DNA of 21,836 nucleotides. Origin: CAZPWF01 sp964590725 (GTDB lineage: Bacteria; Patescibacteriota; Saccharimonadia; Saccharimonadales; JACQNP01). The stretch lies in the NCBI GenBank assembly GCA_964590725.1, contig CAZPWF010000014.1, positions 1-21,836 on the forward strand. The letters are read 5' to 3'. Shown piece after piece: positions 1-6,839 of this stretch (position 1 is its first letter; each line of letters begins with the position of its first letter). Under the pieces are notes generated by a model. It had not been told where the DNA came from. It worked only from the letters and a program-made list of their open reading frames with translations, and made no database searches. The position numbers and the translations under genes were made by a program.

Positions 1-567
1 TACATCGAAATTAAGACCGATCAAAAAAATGCCTCAGGTAAGCAGTTGGAATTTGGAAAAGTGCTAAACGTTTGGGGCAAGAATGAGACAGCTGATGGTA
101 GCGCAATAGGTGAACTATACGGAGACACTTCGCTGGGACTTTTCTTGTTTGCAGATCTTCCGGCTAATCAGCGCAACCAAATGCTTGAACTTATTCAGAA
201 AAATGGCGTATATACGACAGATTATGCAACGACTAAACGAGTAACAAAAAATGGTCGACCATATTTTATATACAGAGTTAGTATCAAGCCGAGTGCGTAC
301 ATAACTATGCTAAAACAATACGGCGAATTCGTCGGTATCAAGCAATTGAGTAGCCTCGATCCGTCAGCATATGAAAAACAGCAACCTCAGGAATTTGATG
401 TTGCGGTAGATGTTATTTCGCAGAGACTAACCAAGGTGACGACTGTTAGCGGTAATCGCCAGGAAACCTATAGCGGATATGGAATAATCCAAGAAATAAA
501 ATTACCCACAGAGTCTATACCGTTGCCCGATCTGCAAGAACGCCTCCAAGCTAGCGCTAGTGCTTAA
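1..567 (+). CDS. Hypothetical protein, 5' end cut off by window edge
   Basis: The reading frame is open from the first base of the window and runs to a TAA at 565-567, giving 188 visible residues. There is an internal GTG-type start at 46, but the open frame and protein-like sequence upstream of it indicate that the gene begins outside the window. I do not recognise the family. The visible part is mixed alpha/beta in character, with no obvious membrane segment, no Cys clusters and no nucleotide-binding motif. The last residues are a low-complexity Ala/Ser tail (ASASA). It lies 51 bases before a membrane-protein gene that has its own promoter, so the two need not be one operon. Confidence 0.6.
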   Translation, partial: YIEIKTDQKNASGKQLEFGKVLNVWGKNETADGSAIGELYGDTSLGLFLFADLPANQRNQMLELIQKNGVYTTDYATTKRVTKNGRPYFIYRVSIKPSAYITMLKQYGEFVGIKQLSSLDPSAYEKQQPQEFDVAVDVISQRLTKVTTVSGNRQETYSGYGIIQEIKLPTESIPLPDLQERLQASASA

Positions 568-580
568 TCCTGCTTAGGGT

Positions 581-586
581 TATAAT
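581..586 (+). promoter_or_regulatory. -10 box of the gene at 619
   Basis: A perfect TATAAT lies 33 bases before the ATG. No convincing -35 is seen. The predicted start of transcription near 593 leaves a leader of about 26 bases that carries the SD-like GGAGAGG (608-614). Confidence 0.55.
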
Positions 587-618
587 CATTGTAATTATAT
601 GTAATACGGAGAGGTGAC

Positions 619-2145
619 ATGGAGCCTGATAAACAAAGTTCGCCAAATAACGATTCATTAAATTTGCCCGATCAAGTAGCTTATCAGCCCCCAGAAGTTG
701 TCAGCCCCGTTGTTGCTCCTGTAGTTGAGACAATAAACGCAAAGGCTGATTCTGCTGGCCCAGCACCGGCTAGTCAGATCGCTCAACCAGCCCAGCCAAC
801 TGTATCGGGTAGTTTGGGTTTGGATCAACCAACCCCAACACAGCCATCACCACCGGTAGCCAAAAAAGCCAAAGGTATAAAAAAGATTGGCATGATTCCA
901 GCGATTATAATTGTAGTTATCTTACTATTGGGAGCGACTGCAGCAGCATATGTCGGGGTGGTAGTGCCTAATAAACCAGAAAACGTCTGGAAAACTGCAA
1001 TGACTAATACCTCAAAAGGGTTGGATAGACTAATTACTTACACCAAAGGACAAAAAGATATAAAGGGCGCAAAAGCAAAAGGTAACTTTAAGGTAGAGAC
1101 AGAAGGGATTGTGGTTGACGGAACTTTCGAGGGAGCCTATTACGAAAAAAATAGTAAACTTCAGGCGGATATTGGTGCTGCTGGTAGTAGGGTTAAGCTA
1201 GATATGCTTACTCATGTTCCTGAAGGCGCAGATACGCCTGATGTATATGCTCGCGTAAATGGTCTATCCGGATTAAGCAGTGTGTTGGGTGCGACTGACC
1301 CTAAAGCCTCCAAGCTACTAGCCTCTATAGATAATCAGTGGTACGTACTAGATCACACAATATTCGACCAAGTTCAATCTTCGTTAGCCAAGTCGAAGGA
1401 TAAGACACCTGAGCTTTCTGCTGAGGATGTGTATGCAATCCAAGGTGCTATCACAAAAGTAAGTAAAGATTATCTTTTTAGTACAGATGAGGGTAAATCT
1501 GTCTTAAAAGTGAATACGTTTGTTGGCACGGAAAAAGTAGATGGCCGAAAATTGTATCACTACAAGGTTGGCATCAATAAAGAAAATGCTAAGAAATTCG
1601 CCACAGCACTCAAAGACGAGCTCAAAAACACTAAGCTCGGAGAGATGTATAAAGATCCTAGTTTTGAAGAATCAACCGGATTCAATGAAATTATTAAATC
1701 AATAGACAGCGATCTTAAAGAGGATGAGACAGTAGATGTGTGGGTTGATGGCTCGACTAAGCTGGTACGAAAAGTTAGCATTACGGATGATAAGGAAAAG
1801 TCACGAGTAGAATTTTCACTAAATTATAATGGTGGCGATATCTATCCCTTTGTCATAGGTCTCTACTCTGATAATGAGAAAGATAAAGGTTCGGTAGTGC
1901 TTAATCTTGATCTAAACACCGTATCAAACACTGTAAGTATGAAAATGGCTGCCGATATGGGGAGTCAAGGAAAAGCGGCTGTAGAGGTGGGTGTTGAAAA
2001 GAATGATTCCCCTGTGGAGTTTACAAAACCAAACGATGCCAAATCTATATATGAGTTATTAGGTGGCTCGCTTAGCCCAGCGCTTGGTGGCGGCATACCT
2101 ACGACAGTACTTGGCGAGAGTACATTTAGCCAGCTGATTCAGTAA
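619..2145 (+). CDS. Pro-rich single-pass membrane protein with large extracytoplasmic domain, function unknown
   Basis: This 508-residue protein has three visible parts. Residues 1-80 form a Pro/Ala/Gln/Val-rich, probably disordered cytoplasmic region. A Lys-rich stretch (82-89) is followed by one hydrophobic segment at about 92-116. Residues 117-508 would lie outside the membrane, by the positive-inside rule. The outer part alternates short polar and hydrophobic stretches (for example LDMLTHV, VVLNLDLNTV, VSMKMAADM), which suggests a beta-rich fold such as those of LolA/LppX-type lipoprotein carriers. That resemblance is only one of texture. There is no lipobox Cys and no cleavage site I would trust. 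An SD (GGAGAGG) lies about 4 bases before the ATG. I do not recognise a named family. Confidence 0.8.
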   Translation: MEPDKQSSPNNDSLNLPDQVAYQPPEVVSPVVAPVVETINAKADSAGPAPASQIAQPAQPTVSGSLGLDQPTPTQPSPPVAKKAKGIKKIGMIPAIIIVVILLLGATAAAYVGVVVPNKPENVWKTAMTNTSKGLDRLITYTKGQKDIKGAKAKGNFKVETEGIVVDGTFEGAYYEKNSKLQADIGAAGSRVKLDMLTHVPEGADTPDVYARVNGLSGLSSVLGATDPKASKLLASIDNQWYVLDHTIFDQVQSSLAKSKDKTPELSAEDVYAIQGAITKVSKDYLFSTDEGKSVLKVNTFVGTEKVDGRKLYHYKVGINKENAKKFATALKDELKNTKLGEMYKDPSFEESTGFNEIIKSIDSDLKEDETVDVWVDGSTKLVRKVSITDDKEKSRVEFSLNYNGGDIYPFVIGLYSDNEKDKGSVVLNLDLNTVSNTVSMKMAADMGSQGKAAVEVGVEKNDSPVEFTKPNDAKSIYELLGGSLSPALGGGIPTTVLGESTFSQLIQ

Positions 2146-2179
2146 GTATGATTACTCGTTTATGAGAACAAGGCTCATG

Positions 2180-2185
2180 TATAAT
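2180..2185 (+). promoter_or_regulatory. -10 box of murF-like gene; leaderless start
   Basis: A perfect TATAAT preceded directly by TG ends 8 bases before the ATG at 2194. Transcription starting about 7 bases below the -10 would begin at or next to the ATG, so the mRNA is predicted to be leaderless. A weak 5-bp inverted repeat (ATGAG/CTCAT, 2162-2178) lies just upstream. Confidence 0.6.
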
Positions 2186-2193
2186 TGTTAACA

Positions 2194-3471
2194 ATGAAAA
2201 AGCAAATAAAAATCAGGCTTGCGGAAGTGTTGTGGCGGCAGGTTAGCCTGTTAAGACGCAAGAACAATTTTATTGTCATTGGTGTTGTTGGTAGTGTAGG
2301 TAAAACTTCTACAAAGTTAACAATTGCAAAGTTTTTGGGTGAAGAAAAGAGAGTTCGGTATCAGGACGGTAATTATAATGACATGCTAAGCGTACCGTTA
2401 ATTTTCTTTGGGCTGGAAATGCCTAAGCTCACTAGTTTTTCTGAGTGGACAAAAACCGTGCGCGAAATGAAAAAACAATTAAAAAAAGACTATCAATATG
2501 ATGTTGTAGTGCTCGAGCTAGGAACTGATGGTCCGGGGCAAATTGAACAGTTTGGTAAATATATAGAACTCGATATAGCTGTAGTTACAGCTATCGCTCC
2601 AGAACACATGGAATTTTTCCATAATCTTGATTCCGTGGCTGAAGAAGAGCTGAGTGTAACGGAGTATAGTAAAGAGCTTTTGATCAATGTAGACATGATT
2701 GAGTATGACTACTTAAATAAATTGAACAGACCCTACAGTACTTATTCAAATCACAAAAAAGCTGACTTTGTGGTCTCTAAAAGTGAATGGAATAAGAAAG
2801 CGATGGCTTATGATTGTGATTTTGTCTCTGCTAAGTCTAAGTATAGTGGAAGGGTTAATGTTATGGGTAGGCACCAGTTGCAGGCTGTGAATGCAGCTGT
2901 GGCTGTTTCTGAAATTCTAGGATTATCAAGTCACGGTATAGAAAAGGCGATTACTTCAGCTAGGTCCTACCCGGGTAGGATGAATATTCTGAGAGGTAAA
3001 AATAATATAACCATAATTGATGACACATATAATTCAAGCCCAGAAGCTGTAAAAGCCGCCCTGGACACTGTATACAGTCTAGAGTTTGAGCATAAAATAG
3101 CTGTTCTTGGCAACATGAATGAACTTGGTGAAACCAGCAAGGCTTTGCATAACGAAATTGGTTCATACTGCGATCCTGAAAAGTTGGATATGGTAATTAC
3201 AATTGGGCCAGATTCTAATAACTATCTAAAAGCAGCGGCTGATAATCGCGGCTGTAAGACTATGGCTTTTGATAATCCTCAGGAACTTGGTGAATATCTT
3301 GAAAAAAATGCACCAAACGGTTCGTTGATTCTTCTTAAGGGTTCACAGAACAAGGTTTTTCTTGAGGAGGCAGTTAAACTACTTCTTGAGAATGAGTCTG
3401 ATAGAGCCAAGCTGGTGAGGCAAAGTAGTGCATGGTTGAGGCAAAAAGAAGCGAGTTTCGAAGGTGTCTAA
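2194..3471 (+). CDS. murF: Mur ligase, MurF-like (UDP-MurNAc-tripeptide--D-Ala-D-Ala ligase), lacking the N-terminal domain
   Basis: This 425-residue protein is an ATP-dependent peptide ligase of the Mur family, which in MurF adds D-Ala-D-Ala to the peptidoglycan precursor in the cytoplasm. Visible motifs are an ATP loop near residues 30-39 (GSVGKTST), a conserved ELGTDGPG around 108, APEHMEFF near 136, and the C-terminal-domain signature YPGRM followed by DDTYNSSPEA at about 260-285, which is typical of MurF. In ordinary MurF the ATP loop lies about 100 residues in, behind a UDP-binding domain; here that domain is absent. The ATG at 2194 is chosen because a TTG start at 2185 would overlap the -10 box. 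Its end overlaps the ddl start by 8 bases, and D-Ala-D-Ala made by Ddl is the MurF substrate, so the pairing makes sense. It could instead be another Mur-family amide ligase. Confidence 0.8.
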   Translation: MKKQIKIRLAEVLWRQVSLLRRKNNFIVIGVVGSVGKTSTKLTIAKFLGEEKRVRYQDGNYNDMLSVPLIFFGLEMPKLTSFSEWTKTVREMKKQLKKDYQYDVVVLELGTDGPGQIEQFGKYIELDIAVVTAIAPEHMEFFHNLDSVAEEELSVTEYSKELLINVDMIEYDYLNKLNRPYSTYSNHKKADFVVSKSEWNKKAMAYDCDFVSAKSKYSGRVNVMGRHQLQAVNAAVAVSEILGLSSHGIEKAITSARSYPGRMNILRGKNNITIIDDTYNSSPEAVKAALDTVYSLEFEHKIAVLGNMNELGETSKALHNEIGSYCDPEKLDMVITIGPDSNNYLKAAADNRGCKTMAFDNPQELGEYLEKNAPNGSLILLKGSQNKVFLEEAVKLLLENESDRAKLVRQSSAWLRQKEASFEGV

Positions 3472-4411
3472 ACTGCGGATAGCGATAGTGCGCGGTGGTC
3501 CATCTGATGAGCATGATGTGTCATTGTCGTCAGCTCGATCGGTTAAAGAAAACCTTGATATGACAAAATATGAAGTTGTTGACGTTTTTGTGTCTAAGGA
3601 AGGTAAATGGTCAATCGAAGACACGCGTGCCATTGACGACGATGAAGCAATTGAAAATCTAAAGCTTTTAGGTATTGATGTAGTATTTCTAGCTGTTCAT
3701 GGTACTTATGGTGAAGATGGCGTATTACAAAAAAAATTGGAATCAGCTGGATTGAAATTTACCGGTTCTGGTTGGCAGGCAAGTCAGTTGGCTTTTGATA
3801 AAAATAAAGCAGATAAAGTTTTTCAAAAAAATAGTCTACTGGTTCCTGCAACACAATTAATTGATAAGATCGATGATAAAATATCCATAGAAATTCCAGT
3901 GGTAATTAAGCCAGTATCTCAGGGTTCTAGTGTCGGTGTAACTATTGTTAAAAATAAAGAATCTTTGTCTGATGCAGTTAAAAAAGCTTTTGAGTATGAC
4001 GACCGCATACTTGCTCAAGAACTTATTGTAGGACGTGAAGTTTCTTGTGGCGTAATCGATACCGAGGATGGATTGACTGCGTTGCCGCCTACAGAGATTA
4101 TTCCTAAAAGTGCTGAATTTTATGATTATGACGCAAAATATATCGCTGGCGCTAGTGAGGAAATTACTCCTCCGAATATGCCAGATGTGACTATTGGTAA
4201 AATAAAACAATTATCAAAACAGGCTCATGAAGCACTGGGGTGTAAGGGGTATTCGAGAACAGATATGTTTGTTACTAGTGTTGATGAAATATATATAATT
4301 GAGACCAATACTCTACCTGGTATGACTCCAACCAGCATTTTACCTCAACAGGCTGCAGCTGCCGGAATCAGCTTTAGCAGCTTACTAGATCAGATCATAG
4401 TTAACGCTTAA
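3464..4411 (+). CDS. ddl: D-alanine--D-alanine ligase
   Basis: This 315-residue ATP-grasp enzyme joins two D-Ala for cell-wall precursor synthesis. It starts with GTG inside the end of the murF-like gene, in a different frame, so translation is probably coupled. The N-terminal signature RGGPSDEHDVS (10-20) carries the conserved Glu16. VHGTYGEDGVLQ lies at 78-89. The ATP-grasp Lys is in VVIKPVSQGSSVGV (146-159), the DYDAKY loop at 221-226, and the metal-binding part in YSRTDMF (263-269) and IETNTLPGMTPTS (279-291). Length and all motifs match the Ddl family. Nothing distinguishes D-Ala-D-Ala from D-Ala-D-Ser or D-Ala-D-Lac ligases with certainty, but next to a MurF-like gene the ordinary reaction is the simplest reading. 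Confidence 0.93.
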   Translation: MSKLRIAIVRGGPSDEHDVSLSSARSVKENLDMTKYEVVDVFVSKEGKWSIEDTRAIDDDEAIENLKLLGIDVVFLAVHGTYGEDGVLQKKLESAGLKFTGSGWQASQLAFDKNKADKVFQKNSLLVPATQLIDKIDDKISIEIPVVIKPVSQGSSVGVTIVKNKESLSDAVKKAFEYDDRILAQELIVGREVSCGVIDTEDGLTALPPTEIIPKSAEFYDYDAKYIAGASEEITPPNMPDVTIGKIKQLSKQAHEALGCKGYSRTDMFVTSVDEIYIIETNTLPGMTPTSILPQQAAAAGISFSSLLDQIIVNA

Positions 4412-4435
4412 ATAAACAAGAGGATAATTTAACTG

Positions 4436-4441
4436 TATAAT
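4436..4441 (+). promoter_or_regulatory. -10 box of aminotransferase gene; leaderless start
   Basis: TATAAT directly preceded by TG ends 7 bases before the ATG at 4449. A start codon at 4440 would lie inside this box, which argues for 4449. Confidence 0.55.
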
Positions 4442-4448
4442 GATTAAG

Positions 4449-5744
4449 ATGCGAATGGATATTGTTCACCCGGGTGCTAGCGAATTACGATATGAGATTC
4501 GTAGTATTGTTGCTTTTGCCCAGAAGTTGGAAGAATCTGGATTAGATATAACTTGGGAAAATATCGGAGACCCAATCGCCAAGGGCGAAGAAGTACCTAC
4601 TTGGATCCGAGATATTATTGCTTCAGAGGTACGGTCTAACAATAGCTCGTTTGGTTATTCGCCAACAAAGGGGTTGGATGAGGCTAGGGAATATCTTGCC
4701 AATATGAGATCAAAAGAAACAGGTAACACACTAGATGCGAGTAGTATTATATTTTTCAATGGTTTAGGTGATGCTATTACAAAAATCTACACATGGCTTA
4801 ATCCAATTGCGCGTGTTCTTGGCCCAAATCCAGCCTATCCAACACACTCTTCGATAGAGGGTGCTCACGGTAGGTCGCGACATATGACCTATAACCTAGA
4901 TCCCGATCAAGGCTGGCTGCCTGATATGAATGATATTAGAAACAAAGTTAAGTACAACCCAAGCATAGCTGGCCTGCTTATTATTAATCCTGATAATCCT
5001 ACTGGCACTGTTTATCCCAAGCAAATATTGGAAGAATTCGTAGCTATAGCTAAAGAATATAACCTGTTTCTAATTGCTGACGAAATTTACGCAAACCTAG
5101 CATTCAAGCCTAAAGAGTTTTTGTCGATTGCAGAATTAGCAGACGATGTCCCGACTATGATAATGCGCGGACTTTCAAAGGAAGTGCCATGGCCGGGTAG
5201 TCGTTGTGGTTGGGTTGAGTTCTATAACTCAGATTCCGATGCAGACTACGCAACCTATATTCAGTCAATTGAAAATGCCAAAATGAACGAAGTATGTTCG
5301 ACTACCTTACCTCAAGCTGTACTACCCAAAATACTATCAGATGATCGATATCAACCGCACTTAGAAGTTCGTCGCGAGAAGTACCAGGCTCGGGCTAAAA
5401 TGGCAGGAGAAGTATTAAATAGCAGCAAGTATTTCCGGGTTACAGAACCAAAAGGCGCCTTCTATCTGTCTGTTACTTTTACGGATGAATTATTGCAAAA
5501 TACACCGACCTTAAAGCCTGCTAACTCACATGCAACGAAATTACTTAATCAAGAAATTGCGAAAGATCCAGACATGGCGATAGATAAGAAGTTTTGTCTC
5601 GAGCTTCTGGCGGCCACTGGCATATGTACAGTTCCGCTAAGCAGTGGCTTTAATAGTCATGTTCAGGGCTTTAGGATGACATTGCTTGAGGAAGATGAAA
5701 CTAAGTTTAAAGATACGCTTCAAAGAATCATCACTGTAATCTAG
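4449..5744 (+). CDS. PLP-dependent class I/II aminotransferase, probably AlaA-like
   Basis: This 431-residue fold-type I aminotransferase uses pyridoxal phosphate. Visible motifs are GYSPTKGLDEAREYLA near 69 (substrate and dimer region), NPDNPTGTVYP near 180 (the NPxNPTG signature), LIADEIYANL near 208 with the Asp that pairs with the pyridine nitrogen, and MRGLSKEVPWPGSRCGW near 239, in which Lys244 should form the Schiff base. The overall pattern resembles alanine or aspartate aminotransferases of the AlaA type, but the substrate cannot be read from sequence. It follows ddl by 37 bases with its own -10 box. Supplying alanine for the neighbouring cell-wall genes is an attractive inference. 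Its stop codon abuts the stop of the convergent gene. Confidence 0.85.
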   Translation: MRMDIVHPGASELRYEIRSIVAFAQKLEESGLDITWENIGDPIAKGEEVPTWIRDIIASEVRSNNSSFGYSPTKGLDEAREYLANMRSKETGNTLDASSIIFFNGLGDAITKIYTWLNPIARVLGPNPAYPTHSSIEGAHGRSRHMTYNLDPDQGWLPDMNDIRNKVKYNPSIAGLLIINPDNPTGTVYPKQILEEFVAIAKEYNLFLIADEIYANLAFKPKEFLSIAELADDVPTMIMRGLSKEVPWPGSRCGWVEFYNSDSDADYATYIQSIENAKMNEVCSTTLPQAVLPKILSDDRYQPHLEVRREKYQARAKMAGEVLNSSKYFRVTEPKGAFYLSVTFTDELLQNTPTLKPANSHATKLLNQEIAKDPDMAIDKKFCLELLAATGICTVPLSSGFNSHVQGFRMTLLEEDETKFKDTLQRIITVI

Positions 5745-6728
5745 TTAACGAGTGTGCATAATTGCTTTATCGGGTTGAACATAGTTTGTACGATTGGCGA
5801 AGAAAATGATAGCCCAACGCGCACAGACCGCTTGAGTGCTTTCTGGCATGTGACGGCCTTCGTTCAGGGTTTCTGAGCCGATAATATCGTGCCAACCTGG
5901 CCGGAATGGAGAGTTAGGATATTCACCTATTTTTTCATCACTAAGACTACCAGATGGGAATAAAACAGCCATATCAGCCGGCCGTCGAACTATTTCCAGT
6001 GGGCTATTCTTATTTGTTGCAATTCTTAGGCCTTCGTGGCTTTCGGCTATTTGTATAGTTAAGATGCTCTTATCGTAGTGACCGGCACCCAAAGTTTTCG
6101 TTTGTCCGGGGTGGTAAAATAGCAACCGGACTGGACTGGTTAGTAATGATTCGGGTGTAACAAGCTGACTTATGTCAGGGTGAACATCTTCAATAATCTC
6201 AAGCGTTTTTCGAGCAATAACCATTCCGGCGGTATGAATTCTTTCGAATGCGGCATCAAGCATTGTGACTTCTTGCGGAAGCGCACCCCAGTTGTTATTT
6301 GCATGATTTTTTTGCATTTCTTTTTTACCACCAGGAGAGTAATGGTAGTACTCTTTATCATCTTCTGGAAGGAAAATACCGCGTGTTTCTAGAATTACAT
6401 CGCTCTGGAATTTTCGATTGGTATAACCGCCTGGCTTTGCTATCCAATCGTGATTAGTACGATATTTATGCCATTCATTTTGTGTATCTGCATTGCGGTC
6501 AAGGTCGTCTAGCGCTTTTGCAAGTTCATCTTCTGGTAAATCGGGCAACATGGCGTCCATTGTTTTTGGTTCTGGATCGGGGAACTGTGAGGTGAAGATG
6601 GTGTATCGGTCAATTAAATTGTCGATAATATCAGAGGGGATATTGTGTTCCATCATGGCAGCGCCACGTTTGTTTATTTCCTTTAATAACGCAGTACTCT
6701 CAAGAGAAAGTCGTCTACCAGTAGACAT
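5745..6728 (-). CDS. 2-oxoglutarate/Fe(II) oxygenase-like protein (isopenicillin N synthase-type fold)
   Basis: This 327-residue protein has a metal-binding HxD in GAGHYDKSILTIQI (H217, D219), followed by HEGLRIAT, which corresponds to the GLQV-like strand of the family. A distal His is likely H293 (GRHMPES), placed ten residues before R304 in ARWAIIFFANR, as in the Hx10R pattern that binds 2-oxoglutarate. H280 is an alternative. The usual RxS Ser is Ala. This fits a non-heme Fe(II) dioxygenase of the plant/IPNS-like group; the substrate is unknown. An SD (GGAGG on the minus strand, about 6738-6743) sits about 9 bases before the ATG. The gene is convergent with the aminotransferase with no bases between the stops, and divergent from leuS. 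Such oxygenases need O2, which fits the oxygen-related genes further downstream. Confidence 0.7.
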   Translation of the reverse strand: MSTGRRLSLESTALLKEINKRGAAMMEHNIPSDIIDNLIDRYTIFTSQFPDPEPKTMDAMLPDLPEDELAKALDDLDRNADTQNEWHKYRTNHDWIAKPGGYTNRKFQSDVILETRGIFLPEDDKEYYHYSPGGKKEMQKNHANNNWGALPQEVTMLDAAFERIHTAGMVIARKTLEIIEDVHPDISQLVTPESLLTSPVRLLFYHPGQTKTLGAGHYDKSILTIQIAESHEGLRIATNKNSPLEIVRRPADMAVLFPSGSLSDEKIGEYPNSPFRPGWHDIIGSETLNEGRHMPESTQAVCARWAIIFFANRTNYVQPDKAIMHTR

Positions 6729-6742
6729 AAATTTTACCCTCC

Positions 6743-6756
6743 AATATCTTGATATT
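6743..6756. repeat. 14-bp palindrome between divergent genes
   Basis: AATATCTTGATATT has 6-base arms around a 2-base centre. It lies just upstream of the SD of the minus-strand oxygenase gene, in the 111-base divergent gap with leuS, and could be an operator. Its AT-richness means chance is also plausible. Confidence 0.3.
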
Positions 6757-6822
6757 TACTTTACAGCAAATTGATTTAATTTGTGAACAATAATAGTAAA
6801 ATCACAACATATTACATCTGTT

Positions 6823-6831
6823 TGATATACT
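6823..6831 (+). promoter_or_regulatory. Extended -10 promoter of leuS; leaderless start
   Basis: TGATATACT is an extended -10 (TGn followed by TATACT). The box ends 8 bases before the ATG at 6840, so a leaderless mRNA is predicted. No -35 match is seen. Confidence 0.55.
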
Positions 6832-6839
6832 TATTCTTG

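Noticed and set aside
551..560. Perfect palindrome CTAGCGCTAG
   Set aside because: It lies inside the coding end of the first gene, where it encodes part of an Ala/Ser run; no promoter or stem with a T run is attached.
6180..6774. Open frames on the plus strand opposite the oxygenase gene
   Set aside because: They overlap a well-supported minus-strand gene with motifs and an SD; their translations show no family features.
6783..6839. Upstream GTG start adding 19 residues to LeuRS
   Set aside because: It lies before the extended -10 box at 6823-6831, and the family begins at MKRYNP, so the ATG at 6840 is preferred.
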